Shown here piece by piece: positions 17,220 to 26,491 of a stretch of 64,000 nt of DNA; the first letter of the stretch is position 1, and every line of letters starts with the position of its first letter. A program made the translations under genes and the position numbers. The stretch comes from Halogeometricum rufum (lineage in GTDB: Archaea; Halobacteriota; Halobacteria; Halobacteriales; Haloferacaceae): positions 124,001 to 188,000 of the forward strand of contig NZ_FOYT01000001.1 in the NCBI RefSeq assembly GCF_900112175.1, written 5' to 3'. The notes under the pieces are model-generated. The model saw nothing but the letters and a program-made list of their open reading frames with translations, had not been told where the DNA came from and searched no databases.

Positions 17220-17495
17220 TCAGTCGTCGTCTCGGCGGTGGCGCAGGTAGATGGCCACGGCGAGTATCGTCTGCGGCCACTGGCCGACGAACAGGGCCCG
17301 TTCGGTGTCGCCCTTCACGTAGTACTGGTACATCGAGTAGAGGATGGACGCGACGGCCCCGAAGAGGAACAGGTCGCTGCCCTTCGCCTCCTCGACGTCT
17401 TCCTCGACGTTCGTCTCGACGCTCTGTGCGACGTCGTCTGCCGTCTGTTCGAGTTCGTTCTCGCTCTCCGTCGAAGATGATTGAAACAGGCTCAT
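17220..17495 (-). CDS. Small membrane protein with acidic N-terminus
   Basis: A 91-residue protein. The first 38 residues are acidic and polar ([20 protein letters not shown]), followed by a hydrophobic segment [18 protein letters not shown], a short loop, and a second hydrophobic segment [12 protein letters not shown] ending in RHRRDDD. So it is probably a two-helix membrane protein with a cytoplasmic N-terminal arm. Not recognised; start codon ATG at 17495. It diverges from uvrB with 147 bases between them. Confidence 0.65.
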   Translation of the reverse strand: MSLFQSSSTESENELEQTADDVAQSVETNVEEDVEEAKGSDLFLFGAVASILYSMYQYYVKGDTERALFVGQWPQTILAVAIYLRHRRDDD

Positions 17496-17642
17496 CCACT
17501 AAAATCGAGCGAATGTATTCGGTTAATTATATCGGCGAGCGACTTTTCCGTCTCCCTCCCTGCACCCCCGCTCAGCCGCTGTGACCGGCGAGACGGTTCC
17601 ACCACCGCGCGGCTAAAGTGCCTCCGCCACGTTGACCGAACG

Positions 17643-19745
17643 ATGAGTGATACGTCCGGTTCCGGCGGCGCCCTGACCCCGGACCATCCCGAGGTGGACC
17701 GCGAGTTCCGCGTCGACGCGCCGTTCGACCCCGCCGGGGACCAACCCGACGCCATCGAGCAGTTGGCCCGCGGGTTCGAGGAGGGGATGGAGAAGCAGAC
17801 GCTCCTCGGCGTCACCGGGTCGGGGAAGACGAACACCGTCTCCTGGACCATCGAAGAGGTACAGAAGCCGACGCTCGTCATCGCGCACAACAAGACGCTC
17901 GCCGCGCAGTTGTACGAGGAGTTCAAGAACCTCTTCCCCGACAACGCGGTGGAGTACTTCGTCTCCTACTACGACTACTACCAACCGGAGGCGTACGTCG
18001 AACAGACGGACACGTACATCGACAAGGACATGTCCATCAACGAGGAGATAGACCGCCTGCGCCACTCGGCCACCCGGTCGCTCCTCACCCGCGACGACGT
18101 CGTCGTCGTCGCGTCCGTCTCGGCCATTTACGGGCTGGGCGACCCGTCGAACTACACCGACATGTCGCTCCGACTGGAGGTTGGCGACCGGATGGACCGC
18201 GACGAGTTGCTCGCCCGTCTCGTGGACCTGAACTACGAGCGAAACGACGTGGACTTCCAGCAGGGGACGTTCCGCGTCCGCGGCGACACCGTCGAGGTGT
18301 TCCCGATGTACGGCCGCTACGCCGTCCGCATCGAGTTCTGGGGCGACGAGGTGGACCGGATGCAGAAGCTCGACCCGCTACAGGGCGAGGTCAAGTCGAC
18401 CGAACCAGCCGTGATCATCCACCCGGCGGAGCACTACTCCATCCCCGAGGACCAACTGGAACAGGCCATCTCGGAGATAGAGGAACTGATGCACGACCGC
18501 GTCCGCTACTTCGAACGGCAGGGTGACCTCGTGGCCGCCCAGCGAATCGAGGAGCGGACGACGTTCGACATCGAGATGCTGCAGGAGACGGGCTACTGTT
18601 CGGGCATCGAGAACTACTCGGTCCACATGTCGAACCGGGAGTCCGGCGACCCGCCGTACACGCTCCTCGACTACTTCCCGGACGACTTCCTGACGGTCAT
18701 CGACGAGTCCCACCAGACGCTCCCGCAGATTCGCGGCCAGTTCGCGGGCGACAAGGCGCGGAAGGACTCGCTCGTGGAGAACGGGTTCCGCCTCCCTACG
18801 GCGTACGACAACCGGCCGCTGACGTTCGAGGAGTTCGAGGAGAAGACCGACCAGACGCTGTACGTCTCCGCGACGCCCGGCGACTACGAACGCGAGCACT
18901 CCGAGCAGATAGCCGAGCAGATCGTCCGCCCCACCCACCTCGTCGACCCGAAGGTGGAACTCGCCGACGCGACGGGGCAGGTGGACGACCTGATGGACCG
19001 CATCGACGAACGCATCGAACGCGACGAACGGACGCTCGTGACCACGCTCACGAAGCGGATGGCCGAGGACCTGACCGAGTACCTCGAAGAGGCCGGCGTC
19101 GACGTGGCGTACATGCACGACGAGACCGACACGCTGGAGCGACACGAACTCATCCGCGACCTCAGGCTCGGTCACATCGACGTGCTCGTCGGCATCAACC
19201 TCTTGCGCGAGGGACTGGACATCCCCGAAGTCTCGCTGGTGGCCATCCTCGACGCCGACCAGGAGGGCTTCCTCCGGTCGACGACGACGCTCATCCAGAC
19301 GATGGGGCGGGCGGCCCGAAACGTCGAGGGCGAAGTCGTCCTCTACGCCGACGAGACGACCGACTCGATGAAGGCGGCCATCGAGGAGACCCAGCGTCGC
19401 CGCGAGATTCAGCGGGAGTTCAACGAGGAACACGGCCACGAACCGACGACCATCGAGAAGGACGTCGGCGAGACCAACCTCCCCGGCAGCGAGTCGCGGT
19501 CCGCGCGGTCCTCGACGGACCAACCGACCGACGAGGACGAGGCGCGCGAACAGGTCGAGTACCTCGAAGAACGGATGCAGGAGGCCGCGGAGAACTTGGA
19601 GTTCGAACTCGCCGCGGACATCCGCGACCGCATCCGCGACGTCCGCCGCGAGTTCGACCTGTTCGACGAGGAAGACGGCGTCGAACCCGAGGCGGACCCG
19701 CTGGACGCCGACGACGACGGACTCGCGCCGCCGGACGACTTCTGA
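17643..19745 (+). CDS. uvrB: Excinuclease ABC subunit B
   Basis: The damage-verification helicase of nucleotide excision repair, 700 residues. Walker A is GVTGSGKT (56-63); the beta-hairpin that clamps DNA is in the [19 protein letters not shown] region; DEAD-like [11 protein letters not shown] and helicase motifs V and VI ([26 protein letters not shown]) follow; the C-terminal UVR motif ([20 protein letters not shown]) binds UvrA/UvrC. I start at ATG 17643, as the open frame further upstream covers non-coding sequence. uvrA and uvrC are not in the window. Haloarchaea acquired UvrABC from bacteria. Confidence 0.97.
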   Translation: MSDTSGSGGALTPDHPEVDREFRVDAPFDPAGDQPDAIEQLARGFEEGMEKQTLLGVTGSGKTNTVSWTIEEVQKPTLVIAHNKTLAAQLYEEFKNLFPDNAVEYFVSYYDYYQPEAYVEQTDTYIDKDMSINEEIDRLRHSATRSLLTRDDVVVVASVSAIYGLGDPSNYTDMSLRLEVGDRMDRDELLARLVDLNYERNDVDFQQGTFRVRGDTVEVFPMYGRYAVRIEFWGDEVDRMQKLDPLQGEVKSTEPAVIIHPAEHYSIPEDQLEQAISEIEELMHDRVRYFERQGDLVAAQRIEERTTFDIEMLQETGYCSGIENYSVHMSNRESGDPPYTLLDYFPDDFLTVIDESHQTLPQIRGQFAGDKARKDSLVENGFRLPTAYDNRPLTFEEFEEKTDQTLYVSATPGDYEREHSEQIAEQIVRPTHLVDPKVELADATGQVDDLMDRIDERIERDERTLVTTLTKRMAEDLTEYLEEAGVDVAYMHDETDTLERHELIRDLRLGHIDVLVGINLLREGLDIPEVSLVAILDADQEGFLRSTTTLIQTMGRAARNVEGEVVLYADETTDSMKAAIEETQRRREIQREFNEEHGHEPTTIEKDVGETNLPGSESRSARSSTDQPTDEDEAREQVEYLEERMQEAAENLEFELAADIRDRIRDVRREFDLFDEEDGVEPEADPLDADDDGLAPPDDF

Positions 19746-19770
19746 CCGCCTCGACCGGCGGACCGTCGCC

Positions 19771-19840
19771 GTCGGACGCGACTGCACCGTTGTCGGACGC
19801 GGACCTGTCGCTGCCGGATGCGACTGCATCGTTGCCGGAC
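19771..19840. repeat. Degenerate 21-bp tandem repeat, about 3.3 copies
   Basis: Units 19771-19791, 19792-19812, 19813-19833 and a partial 19834-19840, consensus near GTCGGACGCGACTGCACCGTT. Lies in the gap after uvrB. Shares the GGACGCGA core with the 18-bp repeat at 1534. Confidence 0.75.
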
Positions 19841-19942
19841 ATGAGATGCGTCGCTCCCCGTCGAACGGGTCGCAGAAGTGTGTGACACGCTGGGAACGAG
19901 AAGGCCCGCGCGTCGGTCGTGTCGCACCGAAGTCGCGTCGGC

Positions 19943-20548
19943 TTAGGAACTCGTCGTCGTCGTCTCGTTCATGCTCGTGCCGGTGGCCGTGCCGTTACCG
20001 GTCTCGTTGCCGACCGGTTCGTCGTCGGCCGACTGGGCACGGTCGCCGTCGAGTTCGACCGTGTACTTCCGCACTTCGTTCATCTTCGCCTCCTCGAAGA
20101 CGACGTCGAACTCCCACTCGGCGCCGGCTTCCAGCGTCTGCATCTGCTCCTCTTCGGTCTCGTCGATGAACTCGTAGAGGACTTCGCCCTGGTCGTCCTG
20201 CAGCGTCACTTCGACTTCGACGGACTCGTAGGGCACGTCGCCCGTGTTCTCGACGGTCCCGCGGAGACCGACGGCGCTCGCTTCCTCGTAGAGCTCCTCG
20301 CTTGCGACCTGAAGCCCCTCCGGGTCGTCGTCGAGGATTTCGCTGTCGAGGTCGCCGAGGTCGTCGCTCTCCGTACCGGTACCGTCGCTCGTCGTGCCGG
20401 TGTCTTCGCTCGTCGTGTCGGCGCCGCTGGTCGTCTCCGTGGCGCCGCCACCTGTCTCCGTGTTTCCACTCGAAGTGCCCGAACAGCCCGCCAGCGCGCC
20501 TCCGAGCATCGTCGCACCTGTCGCCTTGATGAACTTTCGACGGAACAT
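19943..20548 (-). CDS. Tat-exported lipoprotein with FxLYD-like domain
   Basis: A 201-residue surface protein. MFRRKFIKATGATMLGG is a Tat-type signal, ALAGC a lipobox; then a Thr/Ser/Gly/Asp linker (about 20-65), a beta-rich domain with GLRGTVENTGDVPYESVEVE, characteristic of FxLYD-type immunoglobulin-like modules, and a low-complexity Thr tail. Start at ATG 20548, where the Tat arginines are near the N-terminus. Presumably anchored to the outer face of the membrane; ligand unknown. Confidence 0.8.
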   Translation of the reverse strand: MFRRKFIKATGATMLGGALAGCSGTSSGNTETGGGATETTSGADTTSEDTGTTSDGTGTESDDLGDLDSEILDDDPEGLQVASEELYEEASAVGLRGTVENTGDVPYESVEVEVTLQDDQGEVLYEFIDETEEEQMQTLEAGAEWEFDVVFEEAKMNEVRKYTVELDGDRAQSADDEPVGNETGNGTATGTSMNETTTTSS

Positions 20549-20662
20549 AGTCGAACTAAGCATCCCAGTGTACCGGAGTGAGCGGGTTAAGTTCGGTGGC
20601 CGAGATTATGAATTATACTAATATCGGCCGTAAAAATTGTGTATCGTCGGCGGGGGCCGAAC

Positions 20663-20670
20663 GTTTACTA
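20663..20670 (+). promoter_or_regulatory. TATA element of the Nudix gene
   Basis: GTTTACTA centred 28 bases before ATG 20695, in an unusually AT-rich stretch (20600-20670) between two divergent genes. Confidence 0.5.
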
Positions 20671-20694
20671 CCGCGTCCGTCCGACGACTACGCG

Positions 20695-21078
20695 ATGGTC
20701 GTCTTCGCCGCCGGCGGTGTCCTCGAACGCGACGACGGGCGGCGGTGCGTCCTCCACCGACCGCGATACGACGACTGGGTGCTGCCGAAGGGAACGGTCG
20801 AACCCGGCGAGTCGCTGGTGGAGACGGCGCTTCGAGAGGTCACCGAGGAGGCCCAGTGCGACGTGGCACTCGGACCCGTCGCCGGCCGTTTGCAGTACGA
20901 CGTCGCGGCCGGACCGAAAGTCGTCGTCTTCTGGCGGATGTCGCTCGTCAGAGAGCGGCCGTTCCGGGCGAACGCGGAGGTGGACGAGCGAACCTGGTTC
21001 GCGCCGGCCGACGCCTGCGACAGGCTCACGTACGACAACGAGCGCGAACTCCTCCGTCGGACCCTCGACGAGCGCTGA
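20695..21078 (+). CDS. Nudix hydrolase
   Basis: A 127-residue pyrophosphohydrolase. The Nudix box spans residues 33-55, with GTVEPGES and the metal-binding REVTEEAQ. WVLPKG precedes it, the usual substrate-loop lead-in. Substrate not identifiable; the short single-domain form resembles diadenosine polyphosphate or house-cleaning hydrolases. The start MVVFAAGG is chosen over ATG 20578 because of the TATA element 28 bases upstream and because Nudix folds begin with this strand. Confidence 0.88.
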   Translation: MVVFAAGGVLERDDGRRCVLHRPRYDDWVLPKGTVEPGESLVETALREVTEEAQCDVALGPVAGRLQYDVAAGPKVVVFWRMSLVRERPFRANAEVDERTWFAPADACDRLTYDNERELLRRTLDER

Positions 21079-21331
21079 CTCGGGTATGGTACTAGGTCTC
21101 TATGACCTTCTCTAACCTCAAGACTTTTCACCGATTCGTCGTTAGGGCCGCGTCACGATGGTTTGCACTTCGACGAACCAGAGCGTCGAACTCGACCGTC
21201 ACGTCCCGCTCCCCACGGGGGGGATCTCCTGAATGCCTGTTCGCACCGACGCCGCGCCGAACAGCCACGCTGCACTCGTTCTCTCCGCTCGGTCACGACC
21301 GGACGCCGGTCTGACCCACTGATACACACCA

Positions 21332-22414
21332 ATGAGCTCTAGTTCCTACAGCCGACTGCAGAAGTCGTTCTTGAGGCACCAGCACCTGTTCGTGCTCCTC
21401 GCGCCCGTGGCGTTCGTCACCGGCGTCCTCTTGGCCGCGCCGACGGGCGGCGCCGGGGGAATGGACTACTGGCTGGACTACTGGTGGCTGTTCCCGGTGT
21501 TCCTCACGGGCGCGACCATCGTGAACACCGTCGGCATCAGCGGGTCGGCGCTGTTCGTGCCGTTCCTCATCTTCATCTTCCCGCTGTTCGCCCAACCGCT
21601 GCAACCGGCGACCATCGTCAAGGTGGGCCTCATCAGCGAGGCGTTCGGCCTGTCGAGTTCGTCGGTGGCGTTCGTCCAGTACGGGCTGGTCGACCGCCGA
21701 CTGGCGCTGACGCTCGTCGGCGGGTCGGTTCCGTTCGTCGTCGCGGGCGCGTTGCTGTCGTTCGTCATCCCCGAGGTGGTGTTCCACTCGCTGCTCGGAA
21801 TCGCCCTGCTGGCGGCGTCGTACCTGCTGTTCCGCGCCGACCTGGGCCACGGTTCCGAGAGCAGCGACGACTCCGAGGCGGTGGCCGACGGCGGCCAACC
21901 CCGTGACCTGCCGAACGACGCCGGCAAACTCGGCCCGGCGGGCGTCCGAACGGACGACGACGGCACCGTCACCCGGGTGGACCGCGAGGGCGACGACTAC
22001 ACGTACACCCGCGGGGGCTACCTCCGTCGCTTCGGCAACTACAGCATCGGCGGACTGTTCCAGGGGCTGGCCGGCTTCGGCGTCGGCGAACTGGGCATCA
22101 TCTCCATGCTCGGGACGAAAGTCCCCGTCCGCGTCGCCATCGGCACCAACCACATCGTCGTCGCACTCACCGCCGTCCTCGCCTCTCTCGTCCACGTCTT
22201 CGGCGGCGGACTGGTCGGCGGCCACTCGCTGAGTCTGGCGACGACGCCGTGGAACATGGTCGTCTTCACCGTCCCGGCGACGGTCATCGGCGGCCAGATT
22301 GCGCCCTACGTGTCGAACGCGCTGGAGACGGACACCATCAAGAACGGCGTCGGCGTCCTGTTCGCCGTCATCTCGGTCGCGCTGTTCCTCATGGCCGCGG
22401 GCAACGCCTTCTGA
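21332..22414 (+). CDS. TSUP (TauE/SafE) family permease
   Basis: A 360-residue membrane permease of the sulfite/sulfonate exporter superfamily, about eight helices in two pseudo-repeats. Family marks: the first repeat NTVGISGSALFVPFLIF and the second FQGLAGFGVGELGIISM with GTNHIVVALTAVLASLVHV. Between the halves lies a long acidic cytoplasmic loop (about residues 170-225, ESSDDSEAVADGG). Likely moves sulfite, sulfonates or organic anions. No sulfur-metabolic genes adjoin it. Confidence 0.88.
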   Translation: MSSSSYSRLQKSFLRHQHLFVLLAPVAFVTGVLLAAPTGGAGGMDYWLDYWWLFPVFLTGATIVNTVGISGSALFVPFLIFIFPLFAQPLQPATIVKVGLISEAFGLSSSSVAFVQYGLVDRRLALTLVGGSVPFVVAGALLSFVIPEVVFHSLLGIALLAASYLLFRADLGHGSESSDDSEAVADGGQPRDLPNDAGKLGPAGVRTDDDGTVTRVDREGDDYTYTRGGYLRRFGNYSIGGLFQGLAGFGVGELGIISMLGTKVPVRVAIGTNHIVVALTAVLASLVHVFGGGLVGGHSLSLATTPWNMVVFTVPATVIGGQIAPYVSNALETDTIKNGVGVLFAVISVALFLMAAGNAF

Positions 22415-22432
22415 CGGACGCCCGCCGGCCGA

Positions 22433-22522
22433 CTACTCGTTCTCGTCGGGGTCGCCGTCTTCGTCCTCGTCGACGAGTCCCTCGCCGTCGAGCATCACGC
22501 TCTCGCCGTCCGCGCCGGCCAT
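22433..22522 (-). CDS. Possible small acidic peptide (29 aa)
   Basis: ORF MAGADGESVMLDGEGLVDED ending DPDENE. The strongly acidic composition is typical of haloarchaeal coding sequence, and it converges on the TSUP gene with 18 bases between stops. There is no good TATA element upstream, so support is compositional only. Confidence 0.3.
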   Translation of the reverse strand: MAGADGESVMLDGEGLVDEDEDGDPDENE

Positions 22523-22698
22523 AGTCGGACGCCCGCCGCGACTCGCACAGGCGTGTGGGCCGAACGCGACGACCGGGGGGAGTCGGACCCACCCGACGGC
22601 GACGGCTGGTCGTCGTCACACGGTCAGAACGAGCGAGACGCGCGCGTCGGTCGGTCGTTCGGCCGCCCCGCAACTCGACGCTACCCGGTGGCCGTCCG

Positions 22699-22857
22699 CT
22701 ACCGTCGTTCGGCCGGCCGTCCCGTCCGCATCTCGACGTAGCGACGGGGCCACGTCCGGAGGTGGCGCTTCAGTCGAGCGACGACGCCGTCCGAGGTAGG
22801 CTCTGGTCGCGGTACCGATGCTCCTTGCGGCCCAGTCGAACCGCGTTCGTGGCTCAT
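22699..22857 (-). CDS. Possible small basic protein (52 aa), leaderless
   Basis: ORF MSHERGSTGPQGASVPRPEP continuing to a basic C-terminal half (VARLKRHLRTWPRRYVEM). A clear TATA (CGTTTATGA, 22881-22889) is centred 28 bases before the ATG. The Arg-rich composition is unusual for a halophile and could mean a nucleic-acid-binding peptide or a false ORF. Between TATA and ATG lies TGCACTTGGT, also found before the gene at 26492-26962. It shares the intergenic space with the SPFH gene, which ends at 22927 and is read in the same direction. Confidence 0.35.
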   Translation of the reverse strand: MSHERGSTGPQGASVPRPEPTSDGVVARLKRHLRTWPRRYVEMRTGRPAERR

Positions 22858-22880
22858 GTGCTAACCAAGTGCATGATTGT

Positions 22881-22889
22881 TCATAAACG
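22881..22889 (-). promoter_or_regulatory. TATA element upstream of the 52-residue ORF
   Basis: CGTTTATGA on the minus strand, 28 bases from ATG 22857. Confidence 0.45.
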
Positions 22890-22926
22890 TTGTGCGACGC
22901 GGCCGTCGACGGCCGAGACCGGCCGG

Positions 22927-24060
22927 TCAGTTCCGCTCGGCCTCTTCGAGGCGAATCTCCGCCTCGCCGGTGTCGCCGTTCGTCAACGCCTGCACCTCCC
23001 CGAGTATCTCCTCGATGTCGTCGAGGCCGATGAGTTCGCGCGTCTCCGCGTCGAAGTCGCGACTCTCCAGCGCCGACGACTCCTGCACGTCCGAGTCGGT
23101 GAGTTGCCGGCCGTAACGGCCCAGGAGGCTGGTGAGTTCCTGCGGGAGGACGTACGTCGTGGAGGGCGATTCGCCGATGCGGCGCAGGGACTCCAGCCCT
23201 CTGTCCACGATGGCGCGTTCGCCCATCGACTCGGCGGATTTCGCGCGAAGGACCGTCGAGATGGCGTCGCCCTGCGCTTCGAGAATCTGACTCTGTTTCT
23301 CCCCCTGCGCGCGGATGATGTTCGACTGCTTCTCACCCTCCGCCCGTTCGACGGCGGAGCGTCGTTCGCCCTGCGCTTCGAGAATCATCGCGCGGCGACG
23401 GCGTTCGGCGGACGTCTGTTGTTCCATCGCGCTCTGCACGTCCGGCGACGGTTTCACCTCGCTCACCTCGACGGACTCGACTTCGACGCCCCACTCGTCG
23501 GTCGGGTCGTTCAACTCCCGGTGGATGCGGCGGTTTATCTCGTCCCGGCGCGACAGCGTCTCGTCGAGTTCCATGTCGCCGATGACGGCTCGGAGCGACG
23601 TCTGCGAGAGGTACGACACGGCCGTCTTGTAGTCCTCGACTTCGAGGAACGCCTTCCGGGCGTCCTTCACGCGGATGTAGACGAACGCGTCGGCGGTGAC
23701 GGGCGAGTTGTCCTCGGTGATAGCCTCCTGCGGCGGCACGTTCAGCGTCTGCGTCCGCATGTCGAACGTGTACGCCCGCGAGACGAACGGCGGGACGATG
23801 TTCAGTCCCGGTTCCAACAGGCCTCTGTAGTCGCCGAACACCGTCAGCGCGCGCTTCTCGTAGGCGTTGACGATTTCGACGGCGCTGAACACCGTCGCGA
23901 CGAGGAGGACGAGGGCGAGGACGCCGACGAGGGCGACGGGGTTCAGGCCGAACACCGCCAACGCGAGGACGAACGCGGCCACGAGTCCCACACCGGTCAG
24001 GAGCCAGTCCGGCGGCCCCTGTGCGGACATGCGCCCGAGTTCGCGAAAGAGGTTGGCCAT
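22927..24060 (-). CDS. SPFH/band 7 (stomatin-prohibitin) membrane scaffold protein
   Basis: A 377-residue protein. Two hydrophobic segments (about residues 20-60, VGLVAAFVLALAVFGLNP and VGVLALVLLVATVFSAVEI) anchor it; the SPFH domain follows (VNAYEKRALTVFGDYRGLLE, PGLNIVPPFV, TQTLNVPPQE), then a long coiled coil rich in Glu/Gln/Arg repeats (EAQGERRSAVERAEGEKQ) that drives ring formation. Such proteins organise membrane microdomains and regulate proteases. The usual NfeD partner is absent; a 65-residue membrane protein is divergently encoded. TTAATG lies 27 bases before the ATG (24083-24091). Confidence 0.9.
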   Translation of the reverse strand: MANLFRELGRMSAQGPPDWLLTGVGLVAAFVLALAVFGLNPVALVGVLALVLLVATVFSAVEIVNAYEKRALTVFGDYRGLLEPGLNIVPPFVSRAYTFDMRTQTLNVPPQEAITEDNSPVTADAFVYIRVKDARKAFLEVEDYKTAVSYLSQTSLRAVIGDMELDETLSRRDEINRRIHRELNDPTDEWGVEVESVEVSEVKPSPDVQSAMEQQTSAERRRRAMILEAQGERRSAVERAEGEKQSNIIRAQGEKQSQILEAQGDAISTVLRAKSAESMGERAIVDRGLESLRRIGESPSTTYVLPQELTSLLGRYGRQLTDSDVQESSALESRDFDAETRELIGLDDIEEILGEVQALTNGDTGEAEIRLEEAERN

Positions 24061-24165
24061 ACCCGTCTCTTAGTGCCGACGACATTAAGCTACGTCCCTC
24101 GTTCACACGCGCCTGAAACCGTCGCTCCCACAAGACATTTCGAGTTCGGGGACTATTCGACGCAC

Positions 24166-24363
24166 ATGCTCCCCGGAACGCGCGGCGACGTCGACGTCGA
24201 GGACCTCCTGAAGCTGATTCTGGTTCTCGTCGTCGTCTGGCTCGTCCTCGAAATCGTCGGCGGCGTCCTCGGCATCCTCGGACACCTCCTCGGCCCGCTC
24301 CGACCGCTCCTCGGCCTCGTCGTCGTCGCCCTCATCGTCCTCTGGTTGCTGGACCGCCTCTGA
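24166..24363 (+). CDS. Small membrane protein, DUF7554-like (65 aa)
   Basis: MLPGTRGDVDVEDLLKLILV starts a protein that is almost wholly two membrane helices (LVVVWLVLEIVGGVLGILGH and LLGLVVVALIVLWLL). Start at ATG 24166. I associate it from memory with DUF7554, function unknown. Divergent from the SPFH gene with 105 bases between starts, so common control or a shared membrane role is possible. Confidence 0.65.
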   Translation: MLPGTRGDVDVEDLLKLILVLVVVWLVLEIVGGVLGILGHLLGPLRPLLGLVVVALIVLWLLDRL

Positions 24364-24436
24364 GCCTCCGACCCCGTCGACGGCGGTCCGCCCGACAAAT
24401 CCGACGACTTTTCACCGCCGACGCCGACGCTCGGAC

Positions 24437-24949
24437 GTGTTCAGCCTCAACGTGCCCGTCCCCGGTCAGGTCGAACGCCTCGCGGCGGACCTCCACCCCG
24501 CGCTGACCGCGTTCGACAGCATCCGCGAACGCCACTCGCTCGTCGTCAAGCGGTTCGACACGAGCCTCGACCCCGACGCGGACTCGCTCCCCCGTCTCCG
24601 CGAACGCCTCCGCGAGACGCTCCGGGGCGTCGCTCCGTTCGAGGCGCACGTCGACGGCATCGACTACTTCGAACGACCCACCCGCGGCGAGGGACCGGTC
24701 GTCTACCTCCGCGTCGAGAGTTCGGGGCTGTACGACCTGCACGGGCGACTCTGCGAGTCGTTCGGGACGGTGCCGGAGATGGAGGGCGACGACTACACGC
24801 CGCACGTCACCCTCGCTCGCGGCGGCCGCATCGACGACGCCGCGGCACTCGCCGACCGCGAGATAGACGAGATTCGCTGGACCGTCGGCGAGGTGGGCGT
24901 CTGGGACTCGCGGTACCGCGAGGACGCCGCGCGCATCCCGCTTCGGTGA
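24437..24949 (+). CDS. 2'-5' RNA ligase/cyclic phosphodiesterase-like (2H) protein
   Basis: A 170-residue protein of the 2H phosphoesterase superfamily, starting at GTG 24437 (VFSLNVPVPGQVERLAADL). The C-terminal HxT-like motif is HVTLARGG (near residue 123). The N-terminal motif is ERHSLVVKRF, where the second conserved residue is Leu rather than Thr, so activity may be reduced. These enzymes act on 2',3'-cyclic phosphates or 2'-5' linkages in RNA. It follows the DUF7554-like gene on the same strand after 73 bases. Confidence 0.75.
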   Translation: MFSLNVPVPGQVERLAADLHPALTAFDSIRERHSLVVKRFDTSLDPDADSLPRLRERLRETLRGVAPFEAHVDGIDYFERPTRGEGPVVYLRVESSGLYDLHGRLCESFGTVPEMEGDDYTPHVTLARGGRIDDAAALADREIDEIRWTVGEVGVWDSRYREDAARIPLR

Positions 24950-24976
24950 CGATGCGGTGACGCCGACGCTCGACGC

Positions 24977-26335
24977 CTACCGCCGTTGCAGTCGCATCCC
25001 CATCGGCTCCTCGGGGTGCATCGTCAGCGACCCGCGGAGGTCGAACGGTCTGTCGCGCACGTAGTCGAGTTCGTACTCCTGCGCGACGGTGGCGAGGATG
25101 AGTTGCGCCTCCATCATCGAGAACCGCTTGCCGATGCAGTGCCGCGGGCCGCCGCCGAACGGGAAGTACGAGAAGCGCGGCCGCTTCGCGCGGCGTTCGG
25201 GGAGCCAGCGGTCGGGGTCGAACTCGTCGGGCGCGTCGTACCACCGCGGCGACCGGTGGACCACCCACTGCGGGAGCATGATGGCCGACCCCGCCGGGAC
25301 GCGGTAGCCGCCGAGGCGCACGTCCACCTGCGGTTCCCGGAAGATGACGTACACCGGCGGGTACAGCCGCATCGCCTCCTGCAACGCGCGTTCGAGGTAG
25401 TCGAACCGCCGCACGTCGGCGACGGTGGGCGTCTCGCCGCCACACACCTCGTCCACCTCCGCCTGCACCGCCGCCTCCGCCTCGGGATGCTGCGAGAGGA
25501 GGTAGAACGCGTACGTCAGCGTCAGCGCGGTGGTGTCGTGCCCCGCCAGCAGCATCGTCATCATCTCGTCGCGTATCTGCTGGTCGGTCTGCTCGTTCCG
25601 GTTCTTCGCGCGCAGGAGGACCGACAGGAGGTCCATCGGCGGGCCGTCCTCGCCCGCCACCGCCGCCGCGGGGTCGTCCTCCGTGCCGCGGCGTTCGGCG
25701 ACCACGTCGTCGATGACGCCCTCCAGAATCGAGATGGACTCCTTGTACTCGCGGTTCTCCCGCGTCGGCGCCCAGTCGGGTATCAAAAACCGCATCGGGT
25801 CCGGCTCGAAGCGCTTGCCGAGGGGTTCGAGGTTCTCCTGCACCGTGCGGACGCGTTCGTCCGGGAGCGACGACCCGAACATCGCGTCCACGATTATCTT
25901 CACCGTGACGCGGGCCATCTCCAACTGCACGTCGCGCACCTCTCCGTCCGCCCAGCCGTCGACCATCGCCGTCGCGTGTTCGGTCATCGTCTCCCCGAGC
26001 GAGTCGATGCGCCGGGGGTCGAACGACGGTTGGGCCAGTTCGCGCTGCTTGCGCCACGTCTCCCCCTCGCTCAGGAGCAGTCCGTCACCGAGGAGCGTCC
26101 CGATGGCGTCGTCCTGAAAGTCCGGCTTGTGGTACTTCGCGTCGTCGGACACCAGCACCCGCTCGATGTCGGCGGGGTTGGTGAGCATGTACGTGTCCAG
26201 CGGACCGAGTCCGAAGTACACCACGTCGCCGTACGCCTCCGACACCTGCGTCAGAAACGTGAAGGGGTCCTTGGCGTACTGTCGGCTGTTTCCGAACAAC
26301 GGCACGCCCTTGGGCCCCGGGGGTCGGGTACTCAT
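24977..26335 (-). CDS. Cytochrome P450 (CYP174-like)
   Basis: A 452-residue soluble haem monooxygenase. Helix I oxygen-binding motif AGHDTT is at 264-269, the ExxR pair is Glu320/Arg323, and the haem ligand is Cys400 in FGGGPRHCIG. The proline-rich start (STRPPGPKGVPLFGN) resembles class II bacterial and eukaryotic-like P450s, and haloarchaeal members are known as CYP174. The endogenous substrate is unknown, fatty acids, carotenoids or terpenoids being plausible. No ferredoxin or reductase gene is adjacent, so electrons must come from elsewhere. Confidence 0.95.
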   Translation of the reverse strand: MSTRPPGPKGVPLFGNSRQYAKDPFTFLTQVSEAYGDVVYFGLGPLDTYMLTNPADIERVLVSDDAKYHKPDFQDDAIGTLLGDGLLLSEGETWRKQRELAQPSFDPRRIDSLGETMTEHATAMVDGWADGEVRDVQLEMARVTVKIIVDAMFGSSLPDERVRTVQENLEPLGKRFEPDPMRFLIPDWAPTRENREYKESISILEGVIDDVVAERRGTEDDPAAAVAGEDGPPMDLLSVLLRAKNRNEQTDQQIRDEMMTMLLAGHDTTALTLTYAFYLLSQHPEAEAAVQAEVDEVCGGETPTVADVRRFDYLERALQEAMRLYPPVYVIFREPQVDVRLGGYRVPAGSAIMLPQWVVHRSPRWYDAPDEFDPDRWLPERRAKRPRFSYFPFGGGPRHCIGKRFSMMEAQLILATVAQEYELDYVRDRPFDLRGSLTMHPEEPMGMRLQRR

Positions 26336-26491
26336 CGGATGGGGGTTAGCGCGGACGCGTATGAACGACTCGGATGTGCTAGAATCTGACAGGTCAGTCC
26401 GACGCGCCCGACCGCGTCGTTCGGGGGCGTTCGACCGGACAAATCGGGGCCGATGCGACCGCGAGAGCGAAGCAACGCGGTCGTCGAAGGC

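Noticed and set aside
20578-20694. N-terminal extension of the Nudix protein from ATG 20578
   Set aside because: It would start in the AT-rich promoter region of the divergent lipoprotein gene, and the Nudix fold begins at 20695 with a TATA element at the right distance.
21158-21232. A 24-residue ORF (MVCTSTNQSVELD) between the Nudix and TSUP genes
   Set aside because: No well-placed TATA element and no codon bias; too weak to list as a gene.
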